Assembly: GCA_958413895.1 (NCBI GenBank) | Contig: CATYVQ010000015.1 | Coordinates: forward strand, 1-64,000 | Direction of reading: 5' to 3' | DNA: 64,000 bases | Source: an uncultured Collinsella sp. | Lineage (GTDB): Bacteria; Actinomycetota; Coriobacteriia; Coriobacteriales; Coriobacteriaceae | In this document: positions 38,010-46,415 of the stretch, piece after piece | Position numbering within the stretch: the first letter of the stretch is position 1 | Layout: the number at the start of each line of letters is the position of its first letter | Position numbers and translations under genes: made by a program | Notes under the pieces: generated by a model | Database searches by the model: none | The model's input: the letters and a program-made list of their open reading frames with translations, nothing else | What the model was told of the DNA's origin: nothing

Positions 38010-38879
38010 CTACTGGGTATCCACGTAAAGGTCGAACCCGCCCTGCGGTGTGGTGTCGACCGTGTCGGGCGCCTGTGAGTTAAAGCTCACGGGGACCATG
38101 CGCTTTGAGGCACGGAAGCGCGTGCCGTCGGTGGCGACGGGCGGTTCATCGACGGTGAGCTCGTAGTCGCCGGGCTTAAGTTCGATGCCGTCACCAGCGG
38201 AATTGACGTATTGATACTCGTCAATCGTCTGCCCTTTGAGCGTGCGCCCCACGATGTAGATGAGCATTTGGCTGTCGCCGCGCGCGGTGTCCCACGTCGC
38301 GCCGTCCTTGACCTCGACCGACACATGTACCGAGCGCGTGCGGCCGAGCGATTGCTCGATAGACATCTCGACCTTGGCGGCGTCTTTTCGCTGTTGTTCA
38401 ACATGGCTCCAGACGTTTCCAATTACCGAGCATGCGATAACGCCGGCCATGAAGGCGATAAGGATGGGGCCGAGCGGAGAACGGCGGCCCGCGTCTTCCT
38501 CACGAGCCAGGTCGGGGCGATGTGTGGGCGCAGGCGCCTGGGCGCCTTGCGCGGGCACGTCGAGAATGCTGAAGGATGCCGTGCTGTCGGGGTCGATGGT
38601 GTGACGCGGCTGCGGGATCTTTGCCGGCGAGATGGACATGTCCGCCGGCTCACCGAGTGTGGCCGTGGCATCGGCCTTAGCCTCATCGGCCTCGGCTTGG
38701 GCCCAAGCCTGCTCAAAGGTCAGGGGCTCGGCGGCATCGGAGGCGGCATCAGGCTCGACAGCGGCATCGTTGCCGGTCTCGTCCTCGTCGCTCGACACGT
38801 CACGCGACGCGGGCTCGTCCCACTCCTCGTCCGGAGCCTCGCCCTCGCTATACCACCATTCAAAGTTATCGATATCCAT
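38010..38879 (-). CDS. Acidic single-pass membrane protein of unknown function
   Basis: 289 residues. The first 125 are acidic, low in hydrophobic residues and probably disordered (SSDEDETGNDAAVEPDAASD), then comes one membrane helix (about 137-158, LGPILIAFMAGVIACSVIGNV) and an outside domain of about 130 residues with beta-rich spacing (MLIYIVGRTLKG, LKPGDYELTVDEPPVA). The architecture suggests a membrane-bound accessory or stress protein. I do not recognise a family. Confidence 0.75.
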   Translation of the reverse strand: MDIDNFEWWYSEGEAPDEEWDEPASRDVSSDEDETGNDAAVEPDAASDAAEPLTFEQAWAQAEADEAKADATATLGEPADMSISPAKIPQPRHTIDPDSTASFSILDVPAQGAQAPAPTHRPDLAREEDAGRRSPLGPILIAFMAGVIACSVIGNVWSHVEQQRKDAAKVEMSIEQSLGRTRSVHVSVEVKDGATWDTARGDSQMLIYIVGRTLKGQTIDEYQYVNSAGDGIELKPGDYELTVDEPPVATDGTRFRASKRMVPVSFNSQAPDTVDTTPQGGFDLYVDTQ

Positions 38880-38965
38880 ACGGGGCGCCCCTTAGGCCTC
38901 GCAAATAAACACTCGCTAGTCTTATACCCCCAGACGGCACCGAAGCTCACCCGCGCCGGACACGA

Positions 38966-39030
38966 AAACCGTCACAACATTCGACGTTTTTCCTCGTTTT
39001 CGAGATTTTCATCGAATGTTGTGACGGTTT
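38966..39030. repeat. Long perfect hairpin
   Basis: A 19-bp perfect inverted repeat (38966-38984 with 39012-39030, core CGTCACAACATTCGA) around a 27-base loop that itself contains CTCG-TTTT-CGAG. It lies between divergent genes, so it is not a simple terminator. Confidence 0.85.
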
Positions 39031-39050
39031 GGGCGACTGGCCGGCAGCGC

Positions 39051-39083
39051 AATGTGACAAAGGGACTGCCCCTTTGTCACATT
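39051..39083. repeat. GTGACAAAGGG-type short hairpin
   Basis: AATGTGACAAAGGG-ACTGC-CCCTTTGTCACATT, a perfect 14-bp stem with a 5-base loop. Related copies are at 42426 and 53042. Confidence 0.85.
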
Positions 39084-39140
39084 CTGCTAGAGTTGCAGGG
39101 ATTGAATCCCGCTTATTCATGCGACATTGGAGTGACAACC

Positions 39141-40382
39141 TTGACCGCCGCAACCACGCCTAAAAGAAAGTCAACCGCCGCCGCGCTCTCCCCCGCGCGC
39201 ACCAAGCTCTGCCTGGCGCTGCTCGTGCTGTTGGGATTCTCGCTCGGCTGCTCCGAGTTCGTGGTCATCGGCATCGAAAGCGACTTGGCAACGGAACTCG
39301 GCGTATCACTTGCCACTGCGGGCCAGCTCATCAGCGTGTTCGCGCTCGTCTACGCCATCGCTACGCCGACGCTTGCGCTCAGCACGGGCCGTTTTCGCCG
39401 CTACCAGCTGCTCGTGTGCTATAGCATCGTCTTTGTGCTTGGCAATTTGTTTATGGCACTGGCGCCCAACTTCCAGGTGCTCTTTATCTCGCGCATTGTC
39501 CTGGGCTCTGTCTCGGGTGCGCTGCTCGCCGTGGGCGTGACGTACATCCCTGAGCTTCTGTCCCCACAGCAAACTTCGCTTGCCATCTCGGTAGTATATG
39601 GTGCGTTTTCCGTGGCGATGGTCTTTGTGACCTCGATCGGTAAGTTTGTGGCCGACACGCTCGACTGGCACGTTGCCATGTGCGGCGCGCTGACCTTTGC
39701 CGTTTTGATCTGCGGAGCGCTCGTGGCGTTTATGCCGCGCGCTGGGCAAACCGACGAGCCCGCCACCTTTCGCGAGCAGGCGAGTCTGCTGCGCGAGCCG
39801 AGTATCATCACCGGCATGCTTATCTTTTTGTTTGGCGTGGGCTCGGTCTATGTGTTCTACGGCTACGTGACGCCTTATCTTGAGCAGGTGCTGGGCATGG
39901 GCACGGTCGAAGCCAGTACCACGCTTATGGCCTACGGCGTGTTCTGCCTGATCTCGAACATCCTGGGCGGATGGATCGATGCGCGCTTTGGCATGAAGGC
40001 GCTGCTTGTGACGTTTGTGCTGCAGGCGGTGGCATTGTTTGGGCTGTTTGCCGTAGGCGCTGCCATGCCGCTCGCACTTGTCTTTGTCTTTAGCCTGGCG
40101 ATGCTCATGTACCTGTTCTCGGTGTCGTGCATCACGCACTTTATGGACGTGGCTCGCAGCCGCCATCCCAAATCGATGGTGCTCGCGAGCTCGGTAGAAC
40201 CCATGGCGTTTAATGTCGGCATTTCGTTTGGCACCGCAGTGGGCGGCGCCGTGGTAAGCAGCATTGGTATTGCGTACGTGGGCGCAGTGGGCGCCGCGTT
40301 CTCGCTTGTGGCCTGGGCGCTCACGCTGGTGACGATTAAGTTGGCTCGCTGGGAGCGCAAGCGGGCGAGGGTGCAGGCGTAG
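39141..40382 (+). CDS. MFS transporter (DHA1/AraJ-like)
   Basis: Major facilitator superfamily permease with about 12 membrane helices. The first half shows the family signature between helices 2 and 3 in the form ALSTGRFRRYQLL, and the first helix contains EFVVIGIESDLATELGVS, typical of the AraJ/YdhP sugar-efflux or drug-efflux group. I chose the TTG at 39141, with GGAG eight bases upstream; the open frame runs far upstream over the divergent gene and cannot be real. 413 residues. The gene is followed by a phosphatase gene, 45 bases downstream. Substrate unknown. Confidence 0.85.
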   Translation: MTAATTPKRKSTAAALSPARTKLCLALLVLLGFSLGCSEFVVIGIESDLATELGVSLATAGQLISVFALVYAIATPTLALSTGRFRRYQLLVCYSIVFVLGNLFMALAPNFQVLFISRIVLGSVSGALLAVGVTYIPELLSPQQTSLAISVVYGAFSVAMVFVTSIGKFVADTLDWHVAMCGALTFAVLICGALVAFMPRAGQTDEPATFREQASLLREPSIITGMLIFLFGVGSVYVFYGYVTPYLEQVLGMGTVEASTTLMAYGVFCLISNILGGWIDARFGMKALLVTFVLQAVALFGLFAVGAAMPLALVFVFSLAMLMYLFSVSCITHFMDVARSRHPKSMVLASSVEPMAFNVGISFGTAVGGAVVSSIGIAYVGAVGAAFSLVAWALTLVTIKLARWERKRARVQA

Positions 40383-40427
40383 ATGCGATACTCGAGCTCG
40401 ATGATGGCGATCGAAAGGAAACCACAT

Positions 40428-40874
40428 ATGCAACGTGTACTGTTTATCTGTTATGGAAATATCTGCCGCTCGACGATGGCTGAGTCCGTGTTTACCGAGC
40501 TCGTGCGCCGCGCTGGGCGCGAGGCGGAGTTTGCCATTGATTCCGCCGCGACATCGACCGAGGAGATCGGCAATCCGCCGCATCGTGGCACCGTTGCCAA
40601 GCTGCGCGAGGTCGGGATTCCCGTCGTCGCCCATCGTGCACGCCAGGTGCGTCGCGCGGAGTATGGCGACTGGGATCACATTGTCTATATGGATGCCGAG
40701 AACGCGCGTGGGCTGCGTCGCATCTTTGGCAAGGACCCCGATGGCAAGATCTCGCGCCTGCTCGATTGGACCGATCGCCCCGGCGACGTGGCCGATCCCT
40801 GGTACACCGGCAACTTCGATGCCACCTACCGCGATGTGCTCGCCGGCTGCACGGCCATGCTCGAGCAGCTGTAG
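40428..40874 (+). CDS. Low-molecular-weight protein tyrosine phosphatase
   Basis: Cysteine-dependent phosphatase. The N-terminal C-x5-R loop is CYGNICRS (residues 8-15), where most relatives have LGNICRSP; the conserved aspartate is in the DPWY loop near 122. Length 148, normal. The ATG at 40428 follows AAGGAA. It could act on tyrosine-phosphorylated cell-wall regulators or on phosphoarginine; no kinase gene is next to it. Confidence 0.92.
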   Translation: MQRVLFICYGNICRSTMAESVFTELVRRAGREAEFAIDSAATSTEEIGNPPHRGTVAKLREVGIPVVAHRARQVRRAEYGDWDHIVYMDAENARGLRRIFGKDPDGKISRLLDWTDRPGDVADPWYTGNFDATYRDVLAGCTAMLEQL

Positions 40875-40920
40875 GCAAGCGAGGTCGCGGGCCACGCCTT
40901 TGTCGCATCGGGAACTGGCC

Positions 40921-42282
40921 CTAGACCGGCTTGACCTCCAGCTTTATCCCCTCGGCGCAGGAGTCGCCCAAAACATCCGAAAGGGCCCAGATCGCATATA
41001 GCGGCAAATAGAGAACCGCTCCGTTGCGCTCAACGTTGCCTCTCGAGAAAACAATCCCGAGCCTTACGCCATATTCAGCCGTATCAAGCACATGACCGAG
41101 CGCAGCGTGCGCGTGGTAATAGGAGCCCGATTTAACCTCGATCGGAACAGCCGTCCCATCCGGTCCATCGACCACAAAGTCCACTTCACCGCGCTTTTTT
41201 GTCTGATAGTAGTAAAGCTGGCGGTTTTGGGCAGCCAGCTGCTGGGCCACCACGTTTTCGTAAATGCCGCCCAGATTGGGCTCCTTGCTATCAAGATACG
41301 CCGCTTGGGCGACTCCAACGGGGTAGCGCGCCATCAACATGCCCGTATCCGATTGATATAGCTTGAACTGCGATGGCCGTGCCGTCTTGAGCAGGGGCGA
41401 TTTTGGCTCGGTTACGATATCGGCTTTGAGAGCAACGCCGGCATCGACAAGCCATACAAAATCTCGCTGATACTTCTCGTAGTGAGCCTTGGGGTCAATG
41501 GAATTGAGCACGAAACGCTTGTTTTCGCCCTCGAGCATAATAGGGAGCTGATCGTAGATGCTCTGCACCTGAAGGGCTCGCCCGCTTGCATACTTGGGGA
41601 TATCCCGCCGGTACTGTTCGTTGAGCTCTGACTGTAGCTGACGAACAGAGGCAAGGTCGCCCTGCGTGTCAAGGAAACGCTGCACGACCTCCGGCATTCC
41701 GCCGACAACGGTATAGGTCCTGAAGTTTGCCATCATCGCGTCATGAATGTAATCAGGAATGGGCCTCTCGCTGATGCACGCGTCACGTATCGTTTGGCGA
41801 GCCCCCTCGCTCACCCCGATTGCCCAGCAAAACTCCTCAAAATCGAGCGGGAACATCCTAAGCTCGTGGACATACCCCACGGGATAGGACCTGACGCCCT
41901 TGAACTGAGTCCCGAGCATTGACCCCGAAAACGCCCAACGGCACCTCCCGTCCTCAACAAGGAACTTTGCCATCGTCATGATGTCGGGGGCTTCTTGGAC
42001 CTCATCGATAAACACGAGCGTTTTGCCTGGTGCAATCGACTTTCCCGAAAGAAGCGTCACCCTGCTGATGAAATCATCGGCATCCCGCGCCTCGAGAAGA
42101 GCATCTTTTGCCTGGCGGTTTTCCATGAGGTTAAGCTCGATGTAGGTTGCATGGTTGGCTTTGCCAAATGCGCGAATCGAATAGCTTTTGCCGATCTGGC
42201 GAGAACCCGTAATGAATAAGGCCTTTTGCTCGGCAGACTTCAGCCAATGCTCCAGTTCTGCCGCTATTTTCCTGCGCAGCAT
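40921..42282 (-). CDS. AAA ATPase with DUF4143/PD-(D/E)XK-like C-terminal domain
   Basis: A P-loop ATPase of the widespread AAA_14-DUF4143 type. Walker A is GSRQIGKSYSIRAFG, Walker B is TLVFIDEVQEAP; the C-terminal part carries GEVDFVVDG and PIEVKSGSYYH, a nuclease-like E-D-ExK arrangement. The role of these proteins is not established; some are suspected to be defence or mobile accessory genes. The ATG at 42282 follows GGGGAGAG. 453 residues. Its upstream region contains three repeats spaced exactly 33 bp. It converges with the phosphatase gene. Confidence 0.87.
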   Translation of the reverse strand: MLRRKIAAELEHWLKSAEQKALFITGSRQIGKSYSIRAFGKANHATYIELNLMENRQAKDALLEARDADDFISRVTLLSGKSIAPGKTLVFIDEVQEAPDIMTMAKFLVEDGRCRWAFSGSMLGTQFKGVRSYPVGYVHELRMFPLDFEEFCWAIGVSEGARQTIRDACISERPIPDYIHDAMMANFRTYTVVGGMPEVVQRFLDTQGDLASVRQLQSELNEQYRRDIPKYASGRALQVQSIYDQLPIMLEGENKRFVLNSIDPKAHYEKYQRDFVWLVDAGVALKADIVTEPKSPLLKTARPSQFKLYQSDTGMLMARYPVGVAQAAYLDSKEPNLGGIYENVVAQQLAAQNRQLYYYQTKKRGEVDFVVDGPDGTAVPIEVKSGSYYHAHAALGHVLDTAEYGVRLGIVFSRGNVERNGAVLYLPLYAIWALSDVLGDSCAEGIKLEVKPV

Positions 42283-42306
42283 AGGCTCTCCCCTCAGTGT
42301 CATCAA

Positions 42307-42390
42307 ATGAAATGCAAAGTTTTATACGCTTGATTATCGATGAAACGCAGAATTTTTAGAACCTAAAATCGGATGAAATGCAGAGATTTG
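42307..42390 (-). repeat. Three direct repeats with a 33-bp period upstream of the ATPase gene
   Basis: ATGAAATGCAAAGTTTT (42307), ATGAAACGCAGAATTTT (42340) and ATGAAATGCAGAGATTT (42373), read on the plus strand, start exactly 33 bp apart. The spacing is three helical turns, so a regulator could bind all three on one face of the DNA. Confidence 0.75.
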
Positions 42391-42425
42391 AGATTACAAG
42401 CATAATAGAAGGGGCACCACCGGCG

Positions 42426-42458
42426 AATGTGACAAAAGAACTGTCCCTTTGTCACATT
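42426..42458. repeat. GTGACAAAGGG-type short hairpin
   Basis: AATGTGACAAA...TTTGTCACATT, an 11-bp perfect stem with a loop of 11, downstream of the minus-strand TIGR04076 gene. Same family as 39051-39083. Confidence 0.8.
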
Positions 42459-42466
42459 GCGCTCAG

Positions 42467-42796
42467 CTACTCGTCAACGATCTCGGCAAGCCAGACGTTC
42501 AGCGTATCGACCTCGGGGCAGCAGAACTTTGCCGTACCGGGCTCGTTGCCAGGCACGGTTCCGCCGTAGCGCAGGATATCGATATAGGGAAAGCCCACAT
42601 GGCAGGCCATGGCGCACATCTTGCCGCGATCGCGGTCGAAGTCAAAAACGTCGCCCGGCTTGTGACCGTGGTGGCAGCGGCATGTGCCCAGCTGGTCAAC
42701 GCAGCTAATGCGAATACGTGGGCGCTTGCCACGCGGTGCGCCGAGCGGCTTGTTCTCGCCCGTGGCCTCGGTGCCGCTCTCGTCGGCGTTACTCAT
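42467..42796 (-). CDS. TIGR04076-family small protein
   Basis: 109 residues with five or six cysteines and the pattern GHKPGDVFDFDRDRGKMCAMA, HVGFPYIDILRYGG and a C-terminal CCPEVDTLNVWL, which matches my memory of TIGR04076, a family of unknown function in anaerobes. The first 25 residues are a polar tail. It overlaps the end of the pyridoxal kinase gene by eight bases, so they are co-translated. Confidence 0.75.
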   Translation of the reverse strand: MSNADESGTEATGENKPLGAPRGKRPRIRISCVDQLGTCRCHHGHKPGDVFDFDRDRGKMCAMACHVGFPYIDILRYGGTVPGNEPGTAKFCCPEVDTLNVWLAEIVDE

Positions 42797-43613
42797 GGTC
42801 GATCACATCCAGGCAGGCCTCGATGGGCAGGCCGGCGGACTTATCCTCCTGGTCGGCATTGCGCTCGATGAGCTCCGCTACCACACGCATGGCATCGCTC
42901 GTCGCGCGTTGCAGGCTCCAACCGGCCATAACGCGGCCGACAAGCACCGCCGAGAACGTGTCGCCCGTGCCCGGGAAGTAGACCGGTATCAGGTCGAAGG
43001 GAATCGTAAAGTACTCCCCCGCCACATGGTCGTAACCGATGACGACATTCGCACCGTCGACCACAGCACTCGTAATGACCACCGACTTGGCGCCCAGGAC
43101 ACGCACGGCATCCACAAGAGCGCGGCCCTCATCAGGCGTGATTTGCTCGGCAATGGGCGTATCGGTGAGCAGGCATGCCTCGGTGTAGTTTGGCACCGCA
43201 TAGTCAGCGCACTCGAGCAGGCTGCGCATGAGACCGATCGTGGACTCGGGCACGCCGGCGTAGAGCTTGCCGTTGTCGCCCATGATGGGGTCGACGAACA
43301 CCTTGGTGCCCTTTTGCGCACGGCGATGGCAAAAGTCCGAGATGATGCGCGTCTCTTCCTCGGTCACGATAAAGCCGGTCGAGATGGCGTCGAACTCAAA
43401 CCCGAGCTCCTCCCAGATAGCGAGGCTCTGGCGCACGTACTCGGTGGTGTCATGGATGTAGAACTTGGGATAGTTGAGCGTATCGGACACAAGTGCCGTC
43501 GGCAGGTTGTGGATACGGTAACCCATGTGCGACAGCACCGGCAGCATGGCGGAAAGCGCGACCTTGCCGTAGCCGCACATATCGTTGATCAGCAGCAGCT
43601 GAGTGTTCTTCAT
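42789..43613 (-). CDS. Pyridoxamine/pyridoxal kinase
   Basis: Ribokinase-fold enzyme of the PdxK/PdxY group, which phosphorylates B6 vitamers to give pyridoxal phosphate. The N-terminal INDMCGYGKVALSAMLPVL and GYRIHNLPTALVS are characteristic, VDPIMGDNGKLY is in the middle and the catalytic GTGDTFSAVLVG is near the C-terminus. The ATG at 43613 has AAGGGGGA six bases upstream; the frame continues into the structured element, which I discount. 274 residues. It shares a transcript with the TIGR04076 protein. Confidence 0.9.
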   Translation of the reverse strand: MKNTQLLLINDMCGYGKVALSAMLPVLSHMGYRIHNLPTALVSDTLNYPKFYIHDTTEYVRQSLAIWEELGFEFDAISTGFIVTEEETRIISDFCHRRAQKGTKVFVDPIMGDNGKLYAGVPESTIGLMRSLLECADYAVPNYTEACLLTDTPIAEQITPDEGRALVDAVRVLGAKSVVITSAVVDGANVVIGYDHVAGEYFTIPFDLIPVYFPGTGDTFSAVLVGRVMAGWSLQRATSDAMRVVAELIERNADQEDKSAGLPIEACLDVIDHE

Positions 43614-43816
43614 GAGAGTCCCCCTTGGGTCGGGCGCGGCACGATGGCGCCATAGTGCAACTAAGTGTAGCGCAGGGGACGTTGTGAACGGGCGCTGGCG
43701 CCGCGGAGGACGAATTGTTGCGGAAAGGTTTCGGAAATGAGAGAGCAGCCTGTCCCCTGCACCAATCCCTTGACAAGAAGTGTCCCCATCTACCGGCACA
43801 AGAGGAACGTCCCAAG

Positions 43817-44005
43817 TGCCAAAACGACTAGTCGGGCAACGCCGATGTTTTGGCAAAGTCAGCGAAAGCCCGCCAGAGCGAGCAAGGTGCCTTGAAACGA
43901 GGCGGCATTGACCTTCTGGTCATGCCGCCGAAGTTGAAAGGTAGATTGCCGCTCTGGCGGGCTTGCAGCGTCGAGCCGTTACGCGGTTTGGTAAAACCGC
44001 GTAAC
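43817..44005. repeat. Structured intergenic element, copy D
   Basis: P0 (TGCCAAAAC with GTTTTGGCA), a perfect 15-bp P1 (43866-43880 with 43950-43964), an inner helix changed to CCTT/AAGG, P2 (43901-43908 with 43922-43929, loop GACCTTCTGGTC) and P3 (43978-44005). It is in the divergent region between pyridoxal kinase and marR, just before the marR promoter. About 200 bp left of it (43614-43816) hold no gene. Confidence 0.75.
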
Positions 44006-44020
44006 CACTAGTTTGGTACC

Positions 44021-44083
44021 TTGACATTTATTTCTCACGCTCCTAGATTAGTTAGGCACAAAACAATTCATCTACCTAACTAA
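44021..44083 (+). promoter_or_regulatory. marR-ABC operon promoter with operator
   Basis: TTGACA (44021-44026), a 17-bp spacer, and TAGATT (44044-44049). The inverted repeat TTAGTTAGG (44048-44056) / CCTAACTAA (44075-44083) overlaps the -10 and the likely transcription start, a good autorepression site for the MarR protein. Confidence 0.8.
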
Positions 44084-44104
44084 AGAAAGGAGCGAAGATT
44101 AGAT

Positions 44105-44608
44105 ATGTGTGTTGAACCACACGCCCATCCGCATGAACCCGGCGACGACCCCTCGCAGCCGGCAGACGAGCCCGAGACTCAGTCCAAGGAGGACCGTCTC
44201 GCCAAGAGAATCCTCCATGGGCTGGGGTTTTGCGGCCATTACATGCATTTTCACGGCGGCGGCATATCTGGCAAGGCGCCCATCGTCTGCCTGCTCGCCA
44301 AGCAGCCGACCGGCGAGCTGTCCCAACAAGAGCTCGGCATGCACTTCGACCTCAAGCCGGGGTCCCTTTCCGAGATTCTGTCCAAGCTCGAACTGGGCGG
44401 TCTTATCGAGCGCAGTCGCAATCCCAAAGACCGTCGGCAGCTCACCATCCGCCTGACCGATGCGGGATGGGAAAAGGCCCGCGTTGAGCAGGCAGCCCGC
44501 ATTCGCTTTAGAGAGCAGGCCTTTAGTGCCCTCACCCACGACGAGCGCGAGGACCTCGCCGAAATGCTCGAGAAAATCCGTGTAACCTGGGAGGAACTGG
44601 ATGATTAA
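44105..44608 (+). CDS. MarR-family transcriptional regulator
   Basis: Winged-helix repressor, 167 residues. The DNA-binding region reads GELSQQELGMHFDLKPGSLSEIL then ELGGLIERSRNPKDRRQ, where the wing holds the conserved DRR. The first 45 residues are a His/Pro/Asp-rich extension not typical of MarR, which includes HAHPHEPGDD, so metal binding is conceivable. AAAGGAG precedes the start. Its 3' end overlaps the first ABC gene by eight bases, so it very likely controls the exporter. Confidence 0.9.
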   Translation: MCVEPHAHPHEPGDDPSQPADEPETQSKEDRLAKRILHGLGFCGHYMHFHGGGISGKAPIVCLLAKQPTGELSQQELGMHFDLKPGSLSEILSKLELGGLIERSRNPKDRRQLTIRLTDAGWEKARVEQAARIRFREQAFSALTHDEREDLAEMLEKIRVTWEELDD

Positions 44609-46415
44609 AACCCTCATGGGCAGCATCCGCGACTATATGAAAGTCACTGTTGCCACGCCATTGCTCGTGCTTGGCGAGGTGCTCTGCGAGATGCTGATTC
44701 CATTTATCACCGCCAACCTGATCGATGCCATCAAAGACGGCGCCACCGTAGCCGAGATGCTTCCCACCGCGGGCTTTTTGGTGCTCATCGCGCTGACGTC
44801 GCTTGCTTTTGGCGCCGCTGCCGGCGTCACCTGCAGCCATGCGAGTTGCGGCTTCGCTAAGAACCTGCGTCACGACCTGTTCTACAAGATCCAGACGTTC
44901 AGTTTTGCCAACATCGATGAGTTCTCAAGCTCCTCGCTCGTCACGCGCCTGACCACCGATATCAACAACGTGCAGCAGGCCTTTATGATGATCATCCGTA
45001 TCGCCGTGCGCGCGCCGCTGGTATTGATCTTCGCCTTTACCATGGCATTTATCATGGGCGGCAGCGTCGCCATGGTCTACCTGGTCATCATTCCGCTGCT
45101 GGGCTTTGGGTTGTTCTTTATCATCTTTAAGGTGCGCCCCATCTTCTCGCGCGTGTTCCACAAGTACGACGCCCTTAACGAGTCCGTTGAGGAAAACGTC
45201 ACCGGCATGCGCGTAGTTAAGAGCTATGTGCGCGAAGACTTTGAGAAGGAGAAGTTCGCGACCTCTGCGCGCGACGTCCAGATGGACTTCACCCGCGCCG
45301 AGAAGCTGCTTGCCCTTAACAACCCCATGATGAACATCTGCGTCAACGGCGCGTTTGTCGTCATCATCTACCTGGGCTCCAAGCTCATCATCACGAGCCA
45401 GGGCACGCTGTTCGACGTGGGCCAGCTCTCCTCGATCTTTACCTATGGCTTCCAAATCCTCATGAGTCTGATGCAGCTGTCGATGATCTTTGTCATGGTG
45501 ACCATGGCCGACGAATCGGCACACCGCATTACCGAGGTGCTGGCCGCCGAGCCCACGATCGCCGATCCCGCCGAGCCCGTGCTCGAGGTTGCCGACGGTT
45601 CCATCGACTTTGACCACGTGAGCTTTAAGTATTCCGCGCATGCGAAGCGCCAGGCGCTCGACAATATCGACCTGCACATTAAGAGCGGCGAGACCATCGG
45701 CATCATCGGCGGCACCGGCTCGGCCAAGTCCACGCTCGTAAACCTCATCGCCCGTCTGTACGACACCACCGAAGGTACCGTGCGCGTGGGCGGCGTGGAT
45801 GTGCGCGACTACGACTTGGACGCTCTGCGTCACCAAGTGGCCATGGTGCTGCAGAAAAACGTGCTGTTTAGCGGCACCATTGCCGAGAACCTGCGTTGGG
45901 GCGACCCGAACGCCACCGACGAAGAGGTCCGCGAGGCGGCACATCTGGCCTGCGCCGACGAGTTTGTCGATGGCTTCCCCAAGGGCTATGACACCTGGAT
46001 CGAGCAGGGCGGCTCCAATGTCTCGGGCGGTCAGAAGCAGCGCCTGTGCATTGCGCGTGCCCTGCTGCGTCGCCCCAAGATCTTGATCCTGGACGACTCC
46101 ACCAGCGCCGTCGACACCAAGACCGACGCCAAGATCCGCGCGGGGCTGGCAAGCTATCTGCCCAACACGACCAAGCTCATCATCGCCCAGCGCATTAGCT
46201 CCGTGCAGGACGCCGATCGCATCATCGTCATGGAGGGCGGCCGCATCGCGCAGATCGGCAACCACGATGAGCTGCTCAAGACGAGCGAGATCTACCGTGA
46301 GACCTTTACCTCGCAGAACAAGATGTCTGCCGAGGGCGAAGAGGCCGTCGAAGCCGACACCGAGGCATCCGCAACACAAGCTCAGACCCAGGAAGGAGGC
46401 GAGGCACATGAGTAA
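44601..46415 (+). CDS. ABC exporter half-transporter, degenerate catalytic site
   Basis: Membrane domain with six helices (residues about 1-310) fused to an ABC ATPase. The ATPase has Walker A GGTGSAKSTLVN with Ala before the Lys, a normal signature NVSGGQKQRL, but its Walker B ends ILDDSTSAVD, with Asp where the catalytic Glu belongs. This matches the non-catalytic half of heterodimeric exporters. 604 residues. It overlaps the marR end and is itself overlapped by the next ABC gene. Substrate unknown; multidrug export is common in this arrangement. Confidence 0.93.
   Translation: MIKTLMGSIRDYMKVTVATPLLVLGEVLCEMLIPFITANLIDAIKDGATVAEMLPTAGFLVLIALTSLAFGAAAGVTCSHASCGFAKNLRHDLFYKIQTFSFANIDEFSSSSLVTRLTTDINNVQQAFMMIIRIAVRAPLVLIFAFTMAFIMGGSVAMVYLVIIPLLGFGLFFIIFKVRPIFSRVFHKYDALNESVEENVTGMRVVKSYVREDFEKEKFATSARDVQMDFTRAEKLLALNNPMMNICVNGAFVVIIYLGSKLIITSQGTLFDVGQLSSIFTYGFQILMSLMQLSMIFVMVTMADESAHRITEVLAAEPTIADPAEPVLEVADGSIDFDHVSFKYSAHAKRQALDNIDLHIKSGETIGIIGGTGSAKSTLVNLIARLYDTTEGTVRVGGVDVRDYDLDALRHQVAMVLQKNVLFSGTIAENLRWGDPNATDEEVREAAHLACADEFVDGFPKGYDTWIEQGGSNVSGGQKQRLCIARALLRRPKILILDDSTSAVDTKTDAKIRAGLASYLPNTTKLIIAQRISSVQDADRIIVMEGGRIAQIGNHDELLKTSEIYRETFTSQNKMSAEGEEAVEADTEASATQAQTQEGGEAHE

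Noticed and set aside
38211..39140. Upstream extension of the MFS open frame over the divergent acidic membrane protein gene
   Set aside because: The extension would run through two hairpins and an opposite-strand gene; a TTG with a good GGAG site at 39141 fits the family start.
42307..42390. Possible CRISPR array
   Set aside because: Only three imperfect repeats of about 17 bp with 16-bp spacers and no cas genes; a promoter-proximal operator set is more likely.
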